64,000 nucleotides of DNA from Acanthopleura granulata (lineage: Eukaryota; Mollusca; Polyplacophora; Chitonida; Chitonidae). The first letter of the stretch is position 1. The number at the start of each line of letters is the position of its first letter. The position numbers and the translations under genes were made by a program. The notes under the pieces are model-generated. The model had not been told where the DNA came from and did no database searches. It saw only the letters and a program-made list of their open reading frames with translations. The DNA lies in NCBI GenBank assembly GCA_016165875.1, contig JABBOT010000003.1, positions 26,554,983-26,618,982 on the forward strand. The letters are read 5' to 3'. Below are positions 24,101 through 36,300 of the stretch, piece after piece.

Positions 24101-24764
24101 ATGGAGAAAGTGCCAGAAGCGTCACACTGGCACTGCCGGCCGACTCGCCGAAGATTGTCACCGAATCTGGGTTTCCACCAAAGGCGGCAATATTTACTCT
24201 AAGCCACTCTAGTGCCATTGTCTGGTCCCACAGACCAAAATTTCCGATAGCATTGTCGTCCATTGTGCCCAAAAACCCCAACGCGCCTAGTCTGTAATTA
24301 GTGTTCACAACAACAACGTCATTCCTCATTGCCAAGATGGTTCCCGCATAGTCCTGCCCCGAGCCTATGTTAAATGAACCACCGTGTATCCACACCATTA
24401 CGCTTTTAGGTGACGCCATTGACGCATCGAGAGGAGTGTATATATTCAGATACAAACAGTCTTCATCCATTTTATCGCTGGGACTTACGGCTGGGTTGTT
24501 TATCAGGGATTGTGGACATCGTGGTCGAAAGTATGAGGCATTGTACGTACCGGGCATGCGCGTTTTCCACACAGGCCGTGCGAAACGACGCTCTCCAGTA
24601 GGTGCCTCAGCGAAAGGAATGCCCAAAAACTGATAAGTGCCAGCTTCTTGCACACCTTGAATAATCCCAGAACTAGTGTGTACGGTTTTTGCTGTCGATT
24701 GTTCAGAGAGAAGTACGGCTGGAATGCCTATATATACGACCATAATCAGTTTAAGCAGCTCCAT
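21163..24764 (-). CDS. Secreted type-B carboxylesterase/cholinesterase-like hydrolase B (581 aa, two exons)
   Basis: Exon 1 is 24764-23230 and exon 2 is 21373-21163, with donor ACTGG|GTAAAA and acceptor TTGTTCAG|AGATCC in the same phase as copy A. All catalytic features of copy A are present at the same positions (HGG 127-129, Ser208, Glu335, His471, C83-C103, C260-C271, C-terminal VECS). About 14 of 512 exon 1 residues differ from A, roughly 97% identity, for example T68, A140, V214, R285 and the PPG at 445-447. It is probably secreted. The acceptor before the ATG is TGATTTTTCAG at 24779. The poly(A) signal ATTAAA is at 21072-21067. The same substrate class as A is likely; the exact substrate is unknown. 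Confidence 0.92.
22370..22705. other. Conserved intronic block, esterase B
   Basis: Counterpart of 10310-10680 and 37545-37855. It lies within the intron (23229-21374). Confidence 0.5.
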
Positions 24765-24984
24765 GTTTTATCCTTGATCTGAAAAATCACGTATTAAAGG
24801 TATGTGAGGCTCCATGTAACATATTTATTCGTTTGTTTCATCTTTATCTAACGCCGTATTTAAAACTTTATAGCCGAGAAACTGGAATGTCGAAAGGAAA
24901 TGGTAGCTCTTTGTCAGGCACCGAAAACTCGTCCTGACTCTGAAACACACACCAATATAACCTCCATATTTGGGAGCTATAGCC

Positions 24985-25675
24985 AGATGGGTGGTTGACA
25001 CATAGGAGTAAAATTACATTGATTGCCTACAGAATAAGTACCTGTGAAAGGGAATAACATGTAAGACAGGTAAGAGGGTAATGTGTAGGCCTATTTAAAA
25101 TCATGATCAGCAGAGGCAATATGCAACACAGGAGTCATTTGCTCCCTTCGTACCTGTATGTACATTTATGTACGCTATACTCTAGATTCTATGCTATAAA
25201 ATATTCTGAGCCATTCTGAATACTTTAAAATATCCTTTGTCATTCTCATCATGCTAAGGGGAAGACTCACCATGACACAAACACTCTCCTTAAGGGGAAA
25301 TCAAACAAGTTGTAGAAACTTCTGTCATCGGACATACCTTCTCGCTGATTTTGCTGTCATTTGGAATCAGGGCAGATAGAACCTTGAATTTGTTGGTTCA
25401 TTTGCTATAGACTTTGGAGAATATTTTACAGTACTAGTCTACAGTATGAAATATACACAAACACATTTATCACATGTTCAACTTACCTTTTGGTGCTACA
25501 CAGTTCTTTCAGCGGCATTAGCTCCTGCAAAAATATAAATGTACTAGAAACATATATCAGAACACTATCTAAACAGTGCTACCAACATATTCATACAGCA
25601 ATATCTCTAACTCAGTGAAAAAAGTAAAGTCACAACAGTTGCACTAAACGCCATTTTCAGGCACGCGCCATGTTG
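24985..25675. other. Insertion private to unit 2, upstream of esterase B
   Basis: About 690 bp between sequence homologous to 12900/40120 (CATATTTGG.A..TAT) and the CATGGTGCACT.TGTTTAC block. It has no counterpart in units 1 or 3. It contains a possible 38-nt exon (25487-25524, minus strand). No transposon ends were recognised. Confidence 0.5.
25487..25524 (-). other. Candidate mini-exon upstream of esterase B
   Basis: On the minus strand the 38 nt are flanked by ATTTTTGCAG|GAGC and CAAAAG|GTAAGT, both very close to consensus. It could be a 5' UTR exon of esterase B, spliced to the acceptor at 24779. If so, it would introduce an upstream ATG with a short reading frame. It is absent from the other units. 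Confidence 0.35.
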
Positions 25676-26049
25676 GTCACATGGTGCACTGTGTTTACAA
25701 TCTTTATCGAAGTCTAACTTGTTCACTGAGCGTATCCTGTAGCTAATGACCAGTGGTTAGCTTGTAAACCAATGTTTTTGAGCACAATAAATAAAAATAT
25801 TGGTTTGAAAACGATTCATTTCGGGTACAGGAGCACGAATTGAAATCAGGCTACTTTCCGCACTGTTGTTGTTGTTTTGATCACTCCGCGGAATGATATG
25901 GCTGCCAGCGAGGGTAGCTTTTTGTTACTTCGAAAAGTTAGATCTGTTTCTGGGTGTAAACATTAGTAGCATGACGTAGAGGAAGTTTTGTGGAATGTTT
26001 CAATTGCATTCTTACCGCTGTTTTAGGTGAACATATGAACAGAGCCGTG

Positions 26050-27285
26050 TGACCACAAAAAGTATGTTGAGAATTTTATAATTCTGTCGTCTTTTGAGCT
26101 ATACCGTTTATTTTTGTTGCACAACTTTACTCATATATTAATCTTGAAGACCAACACGGTTCAAGGGCCTGGGTGACTGGATTAAGAAATGACAGCTAAA
26201 TCCGTGAGAACACCTTCAGTCTGGATAACAATGGCGAGAGATGTATGACTGGTCCTTAATATCATGTCACAAAATACTCTACCTGAGCACATTATTAGTT
26301 CTGAATGAGGTACGAACAATTGAGGTTAACAATTAATACAGCTTACACAATAGTCCTATTGTCATAGCACTGGGGAAAGTCCACACCGGATCAGAGGAGT
26401 ATGACACAGGCTACTATAGCTCTAAGGAAAGCAAGCACACAGTCGTACGATTATGACGTTAAGATAATTTTAGCCGTGCTTAACTGTTAGTGTTCCCTCA
26501 TTCTTCGTCCCAAAGCATATGACCTCGGTAGATGAGCACAATTTTAGCTGTGTCATTGGAGAGGCTAGAAACTGGCAAAAGACCTAGAAATATCGTGCTA
26601 AGGTATGAGACCACATAATGAGTGGTGCGAGAAGGCTAGCTTTCATCTCTACCTGCAACTGAAAAGAACTACAAAAATACTGCCATGTAATAGTTGAAAA
26701 TTATGAAGTATCTGATAATTCTTCGGTGGTTAACCACGTGTCTTAAAAACTTTGTACAATGTTAAGATATAAATGTCAAATTCAATAGTACATATTCTTA
26801 ATGTAAAGCTATACTACGTACAATGTGTTTATGAAACAGGGGCGTTATACAGACGAGAGTATTTTCTCTGAACAGATACCTGTATACATATAAAGTAATT
26901 AACTACTAAAGACAAGACAACACACATCAACAGAGTGTCAATAAAGAAGGACAAGCTACGTCAAACAACCACATTGTTGTGAACTGATATAAGGTAAAAA
27001 TATTAACCGTCATCCTACCTCAACATGTAATGCCCTGTTGCAGCCTATCAACATGGAGGGCACTGAAACTGATTATACTGTGAAGTGTAAGGGGAAGGAT
27101 AGTATGACAGTGTATGTACGTGATGACCTGGTTTCAGAGACAGTATAAGAGAACCGTGAAATCCCTCAGTCAGGTCTGCAAACACTGTAGTTATGTGCAA
27201 ACATCTGTTTGAAAGACGAAAATCAAGGCAAACAAAAAGCCAGTCGAGGCCTGAACTGAGGGAACCTAACAGAACGGACTTTTCT
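26050..27285. other. Non-coding upstream region of esterase B
   Basis: Near-identical to 12960-14200 and 40480-41690. No coding exon was recognised. It probably includes distal 5' UTR and promoter sequence. Confidence 0.4.
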
Positions 27286-27289
27286 GGAT

Positions 27290-27860
27290 ATTTTCTCTTT
27301 GTTTGTGTTCTTTTAGAGCTATTATAAGTTTAGTAAATGCCGAGAAAGGTCTTGCAGCAATAGCCTCCTTTAAGGGTGCCATTATGGGAGTGGAAAAATG
27401 ATAAACAAATGGCTTGATCAGCTCGCATACAGCGATAGACCTTACATAAGATCGAACAAAGAAACACGAAGACGCTTGAATAAGGTCAATACATATATCT
27501 GAAAAAAAAAATATACAAATAGTACCACTGACAATAATATACAAAACATTACATATAATTACAAAATTTATATAGTTTTTTAACTGATGACATCGTCCAA
27601 AAGCAGATGCAGTATTCCGGATTCCAGCGGCAATTCAGTACACGTAAACATAGAATTCACAGCTCTTGGGAATTCTCGAATCGACCTTCCTGTTAGTAAC
27701 GAACAGCAGGGTAGGGCACACCGATGATATCTAACTGGCCCTGAAGGTGTAACTTCTCAGGGCGGACGGAATGACAGTAGCGTCCGTGATGCCGAGATGG
27801 CGATGCCGAGAACACGCGACTGAAGTCGAGTGCAGGCCACCCCTACCCGGTTAGCGCCAA
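27290..27860 (-). mobile_element. Dispersed repeat R1, unit 2 copy
   Basis: Same position and orientation as 14210-14760, so inherited with the duplication. Confidence 0.55.
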
Positions 27861-28672
27861 AACAAATAAAAAATACAACATTTTAAACACGGGGTTCGTA
27901 ACACTCCCACATCTGAATATTTGGAAAAAATTATTAAATTATGGGCTAGTCTCCTTCAGCCATTTATCTAAACACCGTTATAGCGACGAAAAAATGTTGA
28001 TTTCCGAATTAAACGACAACCACGCGTGTCATTTGTGAGTATACAACAGGTACACTACATAATTGTATAGGACCCCTGGCGACTAGGTGGAAAACCCACT
28101 TCTGCGCACCAATTACCAAACTGCTCACAGTGAGATGTCTTCTGGGGAATGACCCAACGCAAAAGCTTCTCCGCGAGCCTTACAGATGTAGACTTGTGCT
28201 TTGTGACGAGATCGTGTATAAATTGCACAAAGCTATATTCATAATCATTTCAACCTTTTGTGCTTTCTGTCAGAATGGAAACCAAATCACACTGAGGGTG
28301 TTTAATTGAAAAATTTCTCGTTGCGGACAGGCTGTTCGCCAATGAGGAGCCATGTCTCACTAGTTTGGCAGCAGTCATTTTGTGAGGTACCTGCCGATTG
28401 GAGATGCTCCAACGCAGCTTTCTCTGTTTCCTGCTCTCATTGACCGCCTGGCCTTGTATAAGTAAAACCGTCTACTTAAGCAGAGCGAAACCACAGTGAC
28501 GTTAATGAATAAATGAATACAGACAAGGAACTACCTTACATCCAACAGAATGTTTTTCGAGTTTTCCTTAATCAACCACAGAAATATCATGTACGTTGAT
28601 ATTCAACGCGAAATGAAGGTCAATCTCTTTTTACAATAGCCCAAAATATCCCGGAGACGACTGTTAAGCTCT

Positions 28673-29905
28673 AGATAGCATATCATATAACCTGTCTGAA
28701 AGCAAATTATTTCTTGTGTACACTCGTCTTTCGAAAATACCAGTCTGTAATATCAGAAATAAGCATCACATGCTATGCCACACAGCCTGTAAACAATAAA
28801 TTTAGAAAAGTTCACAAAAAGTTCAGTGCTATTCTGTACCAGGCAACAACTGGTATCTTTACAAGGGAAAAAGTATGGAGCATCCTGACACAGAGTAAAT
28901 TACTTCTTGTAATAACTCTTCTTTTGCGTATACCCATCTCCTGTTAACAATAAATTTTGAAAAAAATAGCATAAATTCGTTGTTATCCTGTGTTAGGCTG
29001 TCCCATACGTCGTCTGATGCTCCATGCATTTCTCTTTGTAATGATATAGATTCTTGCCTGTTACATGATAACACTGAATTTGTGTCATTTTGTTAAAATT
29101 TTATTGTTACAAGGGAGAGGGTATAAGATACAGAAGATTTTTTACAGGAGGGAATTTAATCTGTGCCAGGTTGTGTCACATGGCGTTTGATACTCCATAC
29201 AGTTCCATTTGTAACGATGCTGGTTGTTGGCTGTTTCCTAGGATAACACTGATTTTATGTGAATGCTTTAAATTTTACTGTCACCTGGGATATACGCAAA
29301 AGAAGAGTATTTACAGGGAGTATTTTACTCTTTGCCGGGTTGTATCATATGACATGTGATGCTCCATATATTTCCCTTTGTAATGATATAGCTTGTTACC
29401 TGCCAGAGGCTAACACTGAATTTGTGTGAACTTGTTAATTTTATTGTTACCTGAGAGATGGGTATGGGCTAAAGAAGATTATTGACAGGAAGTAATTTAG
29501 TCTGTGTCAGGATGTGTCATATGGCATGTGATGCTCCATGCATTTCCATATGTATTGATATAGTTTGTATCCTGGAACACAACAACACGGAATTTTTTAA
29601 AATTTTATTGTCACCAGGAGATGAGAACAAAAAGAGTATTTACAGAAAGTATTTTATTCTGTGGCAGGATGTGTCATATGGCATGTGATACTCCATACAG
29701 TTCCTTTTGTAATGATATAGGTTGTTGCCTAGCACAGGAAAACACTAAATTTATGGGACTTTTTCAAGTTTATTTGTTACCTGAGAGATGGGTATACGCT
29801 AAAGGAGAGTATTTACAGGGAGTAACGTACGCATATATTTCTCTTTTCGGTGATATAGGTTGTTGCGTAGAGCAGGAAAACGCTTAAAGTTATTGGGATA
29901 TTTAA
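28673..29905. repeat. Satellite array, unit 2 right, with orientation switch
   Basis: Direct leader and monomer to about 28995, then reverse-complement monomers to about 29905. It ends abruptly and joins the GAATTACGTTGTTAACTAAT block without the SINE and last monomers found in unit 1. Confidence 0.85.
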
Positions 29906-30483
29906 AATTTTTCTAATGAATTACGTTGTTAACTAATTGGAATAAAAGGCAGCGGAATACACACTTGTATACAAATAATAACATCACAGTAATACACAAT
30001 CGGGGTGTGTTCAGTTCGTATTTCTAGATGTTGCATCATAGGCTGATACTGCCAAACATTTGTCAGGGAGAACTCATTTTATGAATGGATATGATAGTAG
30101 CTTCAATTTGGCCCAAGCATGCAGGGTATCTTGTGAATCGTCTGCAAATGAAATAATTCAGTTTTGCAGTTCAAAGCAGTTTATATTCTAATTTCATCTA
30201 ATATATACAAGGATTTAACTACCTTCATACCTTCTTTTTGTACACACTACGGATGTCATGGTGAGGCACGATAAATGTGAAGGCCGACACTAGGCTTAGT
30301 ATGCTCAAACTCAATGTTTTTGCTTAGAACATTTCTTTGCATTTCTAGGCTATTACAGGTTAAATGTGGATGTGTGTGTTTACTCGTTGTGTTTTGACAA
30401 GGAATTAATGTCTTAAAGGCTTATCAATTAAGCACTCACCTCCAAAACATAGGAAATGGGACTGTTTTATTGATAGAATATCG

Positions 30484-33400
30484 GTATTTATTTATTGTGT
30501 AAGTTGGTGTTTTATACGCTAGTAAATAGCCTCACGGATATTGCGCTTGTATCGACACAGTCGACTCTGTCTTAAATGGGAAAGACAGTGCAGGAAGAAA
30601 CCGCATGGACGCAAATACCTTCTGACACAGAACTGGAGTGTCCCCAAAAGATACCGAATAAACTTGAGTCCCAAATAATTAGATTTAAATTTTTTTGCTT
30701 TTTGGCTGATATCTCACGAATCCAAAGAAAGACTATTGATTGGCCCCTGTAAAGAAATCTGGAGAGGTTCCTTCATCTTTGTTGGCATCAGGTACATTAG
30801 CACATCTCCCTATAAAAAAAAAAATTAAAGTATTCCATGGTCGCTTGCATGCATGCATGCTGTCACACGTATAGCTGATTGGATTGATAGGGCATTAAAT
30901 GGGGAATATAAGAGCTGTCGGCCAAAATTCCAAAGGAATCATTTTTTGTACCCAGGAAGGGTGTTGATATCGTACAAATGTCCACAATCACTTTCAGACG
31001 AATTTGACCTATTTAGAAGTTGCAAAATGCGCAGACCACAAAGATTTCCCCTTGGGGTGTAGAAGTGTCATCTTCTGAGAGGTTTTCATAGCATCAGCTT
31101 TCATTACATCATGGTTTCTCTTCACCTTTCCCATGACGATATCTTCGAGAAGAGCAATGAGTACGACAAAAGCGATAAAAGCTGAAATATCTGGCTCAAT
31201 TTCGCGCGTTTTTCAGCTCTTGACCTTGAACTGCTTTTTAAAGTATGGAGGTGGATGGTGATTTTATTAAAGAGAACACAGAAAGGAAATGAATTGTGTC
31301 GACCAAGCAATAACACGATGACTAACATCTCTCAACCGTTGTTTTTTTAAATAAAGAATATTTTTCTCTGATCAGAAAATATATGATCAAGTCACATGTT
31401 TTTTCAATGAAAATGCTACCACTACAGCAGTCTGGCACACAATGACCAGTCACGCACAGGTCTTTGGATTCAGTCAAGGTTACCCTGTATTCAGAGTTGG
31501 TATCGCCATCTGAAGGCAGGGCAAGTAATGTCTATGACTTTTAAAACAGGGGTTTCTTCTCTTCTAGTTTAACATTAGGACTGGTATTTTGGGGTTTCCG
31601 CAGTTACGCGTTTATGTTACCTTTTTGACAGTTATACCCCACTGTGACGATCAGGATTAAGTTTAGTCTACTATGCATAAGGGTATTCTAGACAAAAGGA
31701 TAACAAATAAACAAATAAATAAAAGAAATAATTACCGAATTGATGAAATACTTATTGTTCTGCTCAATAACCTCGGTTTTAGAATTCAATGATAGTTCTT
31801 CACCAGTCTAACATTTGTTTACCAGACAGCACAAATCTTAGATGTCAGGAGTCAATATCCGACCTACATTAGTTATCCAGAAGCTATGAGGAATTGTATT
31901 CAAAGCGTAACTGAGATGTTTATGCTTGCTTCAGGAGGACTTTTAAATCAGCGTAGCTCTAATTGAATTTCAGGGCCGAGAGCAATGCTTGTGTCTTTAC
32001 TTCAAGACATTGTACAACTGTATTGGAGACAGAAGTGGTTGACCGTTTTCGCCTCCACGTTTCACAACCAGTTTTCTGATTACCTAAAATCGATTCATCC
32101 ACCATTATCCAGTATCCATCCGCACACATTCGACTCACATAAAGTATCATCACAGTTTATGAACATAGACGGAAAGGTGGCCTTGTTACCACTTTGGAAG
32201 ATCACTAATAGAGCATGCATGCATCCCTTAAAGAGGGAATCTGTGCAGTGCAATTTCTCGCCTTCGTAACTGTATGACGGGTAGGATATAATTAAAAGTA
32301 TGCAAGAATAGAACGTTCGCCAGAAATGAGTCCAAGCAGTGTCAAGTTTTTTAAACTAACAAGTCCATTGCACGTTTTTACTTCTGATACACGGCTTCAG
32401 CTTGTACCCTACGTATGTGAACTTTTTAATTTTATTGCTACCATTACTGTAGGCAGATACGTGGTTTTAAAGTTAAAATGGCTTCCTGATATCTATGTGC
32501 TTGAAGTCATCGCCCTCTTGGAAAACTACTCATAGAAGATACGTTCGTCCTTTAAATAGGGAATCCTCAATAGCAATTTCACGCAACATGCCTGGGTGGT
32601 AGATATTTAAGTCTCCGTGGGGAGTATATTCGACCTTATTTGAATCGAAATAAACGGACTATTTATTGGCTCGTGTTTACTTCCGGCATACTGCTTGAGG
32701 CTCCGAAACTCGGAACGACCCTTCACATGATGAATCAAAGTCCAGGATACCATGCTCAGTATTGACTACTAATTGTTTACTGCTGGAAACCGACATACCG
32801 TTTTACATATTAGCGATACTGATGTAGAGGTCACGATCTTGCACGCAATATTTGCCAGCGGGAGAAGAGGAATGTAGAAGATTGGACATGGTTCATGGTC
32901 CAGGGTTATGACCTTGGCTATATACTACGACCTTAGAACTTGATGAACTCTTGTTTATGGTTGTCAAGTAACTGTCGAAGGCCGTTGGTTTACTAAAACA
33001 CCACGTAGACACTAATGAAAGAAAGCAAACATTAAATAAATAAATAAATAAATGAACTGTAACTTGAATTTTCTTCATTTTCAAAGGTCAGCTAAATACA
33101 CGTCACTTGTGGAGCCAAACTTATGGAACATCAACTTATACGTGAATTGAGGAACTTCTGGACTTTTGCGTTCATTTATTTCTGGAATGCTTTTGGACCT
33201 CTTAGGCATAGACACTCACGCATAAACTAAATAATTTTATGGTTAGGAAAAAAAAAGACAGCGACGACGTCTTTTCATAACCATCAAACGAGAATTCAAG
33301 CGTTTTACTCTCTTCCATGTATGAATAAGACAGGCAATCTGTGCAATGGATACTCCATTGTTGTGTGCTGCCAAAAATGGGAAAAACAGGAAAACCGGAT

Positions 33401-33600
33401 GCAGTAAGTTTTTATCCTGAAAGACATTGGTCGCCATGCATTAAATAATGATCCGGGCGATTCCGACATTTCCTCTTCCATCGGCATTCAACATAAAACA
33501 TCCACAGGAATTATTGTTTAAGCTTGGCTTCCGCTCCCTGGGCCGACGTTCCGTGGGCGTCGACAGGGGAGATTACTCCAATGAAAACTGTCACCTGAAG
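30484..33600. other. Non-coding left arm of unit 3
   Basis: Homologous to 3437-6700 of unit 1 without the two SINE insertions. The short ORFs, including 33448-33726, are not bounded by splice sites and run into the TTCCC repeat. Confidence 0.55.
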
Positions 33601-33602
33601 CT

Positions 33603-33720
33603 GGTTCCCAGTTCCACTTTCCCAGTTCCCTGTTCCCAATCCCCAGTTCACAGTTCTCTATTTTCAATTACCTATTCCGAGTTCTCAGTTCCCTATTCCA
33701 AGTTCACAGTTCCCTGTTTT
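33603..33720 (+). repeat. TTCCCAGTTC-type short tandem repeat, unit 3
   Basis: A degenerate array (CCCAGTTCCCTGTTCCCAAT and so on) directly left of the satellite leader. Confidence 0.75.
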
Positions 33721-33724
33721 TATT

Positions 33725-34700
33725 GAGCATTAGATGGCACATTATATAATCTTCCTCAGAGCAAATTAATTCATGGACTCTTCTTTCGAAAATACTAATC
33801 TGCAACATCATATATCTGCTTCAGAGGAAATTTATTCATGTGTAGACTCTAGATTCTTCTTTCGAAAATACCAATCTGCAATAACACAAATAAGCACACA
33901 TCCTGTAAAGAATAAAATTAAACAAATTCACAACAATTCAGTGTTATTCCGTGCTAGGTAACAACCTATATCATTAAAAAAGGAAATGTATGGAGCATCA
34001 CATACTATATGGGTCTGCCAGCAACGTGCGGATGGTCGTGGGTTTCCCCCGGGCTCTGCACGGTTTCCTCCCACCGGAGGAATGGTAGTTACCGTCGTAG
34101 AAGGTAACAATTCTGGAATACGGCCAAATAGATCAGAGGCCATATGACAAAGTCTGTCATAAGGCAAATTACGTCCTGTAAATACTCTCCTTTCGCGTAT
34201 ACCCATCTCCAAGGTAGCAATACATTTTTAAAAAATCACAAAACTTCAGTGTTATCCTGTGCCGGCAACAACTTATATCATTACAAAGGGAAATGTATGG
34301 AGCATCACGTCACAAGACACAGACTGGCACAGAGTGTATTCCTTCCTGCAAATATTCCCTTCACCCAGGTAGCCAAAAAAAAACAAACAAAAATAAATAA
34401 TTCTCATAAACTCAGTGTTATCCTGTGCGAGGAAACAAGTTATATCATTGCTGAGGGACATGTGCGGAGCATCCCATGCAATATGACACAGCCCGGCACA
34501 GAGGAAATTACTTTCAGTAAATACTCTTCTTCAGTGCATACCCATCTCCCAGGTAACAATAAAAATATTCCCATAAATCCAGTGTTATCCTGTGCCAGCC
34601 AACAACCTGTATCATTACAAAGGGCAATGAATGTAACATCACACAGCCTGGCACAGAGCAAATTCATTCCTGAAAATACCCTTCTTTAGCGTATACCCAT
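33725..34700 (+). repeat. Satellite array, unit 3 left
   Basis: Leader (partly duplicated at 33772-33870) followed by about five direct monomers, interrupted by a SINE-1 fragment at 34014-34130. Confidence 0.85.
34014..34130 (+). mobile_element. SINE family 1 fragment inside the satellite
   Basis: It has GTCTGCCAGCAACGTGCGG, TGGTCGTGGGTTTCCCCCGG and CGGTTTCCTCCCACC and then degenerates. The head is missing. Confidence 0.65.
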
Positions 34701-34857
34701 ACTCATTAAAACAATGAAAATAAAAAATAGCTGCAGGAAGGAGTATACTCTACGGATTTGTAAAAGGCGGGTCTGTACATATAAATTTGGTTAAGCACAC
34801 GGACGTTTTAGCAAGTAGTATAAACAGAAGAAGTTCTTTCAGTCTATGCTAATTTTA

Positions 34858-34990
34858 TTTTATTTATTTATTCATTTAATTGGTGTTTTACACCGTACTC
34901 AAGAATAATTACGTTATACGACGGTGGCCATCATTATGGTGAAAGAAACCAGGCAGAGCCCGAATGAAACCCACAACCCAGGTTATTTCA
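34858..34990 (-). mobile_element. SINE family 1 fragment
   Basis: The tail is at left (TTTATTTATTTATTCATTTAAT, TACTCAAGAATAATTACG), then the body (GGTGGCCATCATTATGGTG ... CAGGCAGAGCCCG). The head is lost. Confidence 0.7.
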
Positions 34991-35905
34991 TGGCTCGCTG
35001 CCACTGTGGTATAACTTTTCTTGAAACCTACAACGTAGCCTGTGGTGACGCGGGTTAGATGTAACGTCTTTTGTATTCCAGGGATAAATATTAGACCCTT
35101 TCTTATTTGTAACTTATGTAAATTCTATGCCAGATGTTTGTCACATTTCCGCTTGGTAACATATGTACCATAATCGATATGGTCTTTTGATATACAAGAG
35201 TGTGCTCAATTTTCCTATTTTTTCTGAAAAACTTTGTTTACTTTGTTCTACCAGCCACAATGTGTGCCTATACATTGTTTCCTTTAACTGTTCTCACCTA
35301 TATGAAAACCATTGCATTCATGTGAGCTGTATAAAGGGAAGCCGTAAAGTAGGCCCCAGTATGTATATATAACACTCATTCTCTAGGGAGAAACATTTAC
35401 TCTGTTGAAAGTGATAGGTTATGACCGTAACGTTAGTGCTAAAATATACAAAAGTTCTCCCAGCAGCTCAGTCTCATATTTTATTTTATTTACGGTACAG
35501 ATAATTCATACCATCAGAGCATTTTTGAAGCTTATTTTGATAAAACTCGGTGTATTTATATCGATTTATAGGCTAATCGGAACTTCCCTCGATCACGTAA
35601 CTACAGGATACCCAAGAATACGCATTTATATAAAACTGGACTTAGAGCTGAACCTTTAAGCCGTTATCTAACGATACGACCGTGGTAGAATTTCCCGGAG
35701 CGGGTTTCTAGAACACACAACGAGCGGCCTTAACCCCAGCCAATAGCTTTTTATACATTTACAATATATTTACCTCATTGTTTTCCTGTATGAAAATTTA
35801 TATCAAAATTTTTTATTTGGCAATTTAAAAAAAATACAACATAGTTATAATTCGTTTATTATTAGACGCCCTCTGTAAATGTGCCAACTGCCCATTGGTC
35901 ATCCT
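34990..35905. other. Non-coding, counterpart of 7720-8665
   Basis: Matches unit 1 closely (GGTTATGACCGTAACGTTAG and others). The 84-codon ORF at 35405-35659 is not conserved in unit 1. Confidence 0.5.
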
Positions 35906-35907
35906 AG

Positions 35908-36145
35908 AAATATTTATTTCTTTATTTAATTGTGTTTTACGTCGTATTCAACAGTATTTCACTTATACGACGACGGCCAGCATTATAGTAGGGGTGGGGG
36001 GAGCGAGCAGAGAAAGAGGGAAACTCACGACCATTTGCAAGCTACTGGCAGACCTTCCCACGTACGGTGGGGGAGGAGAACAGCATGAGCTTGACTTCAA
36101 CTCACAGCGACCTCATTGGTGCGCTAACCCCCTCGGCTTTCTGGA
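35908..36145 (-). mobile_element. SINE family 1 copy 3' of esterase C
   Basis: Positional counterpart of 8668-8932, with tail at left and B-box complement GACTTCAACTCACAGCGACC at right, and a short deletion near the head. Confidence 0.8.
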
Positions 36146-36300
36146 AATAAACATAAATACAAACGTAAGTAAAAATACGATCTCTTGGTACATTTCAAGT
36201 AATCTTTAATTTCCCAGCTTGCATGGAATCAAATATATGGTTATACAGCCAGGAAAATTCCTGCTGAAAATTCATTTGTATGTGTAAAGGAAACTCGTCT

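Larger units (their letters stand above)
17975..30483. repeat. Tandem segmental duplication, unit 2 (12.5 kb)
   Basis: Second unit. Relative to unit 1 it lacks the 5040-6700 type region between about 20527 and the TTCCC repeat (which contains the TACGACCTTAGAACTT block), lacks 7720-8665, and has a private insertion of about 690 bp near 24985-25675. The SINE at the right end of unit 1 is missing, with a junction at about 29910. Confidence 0.85.
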
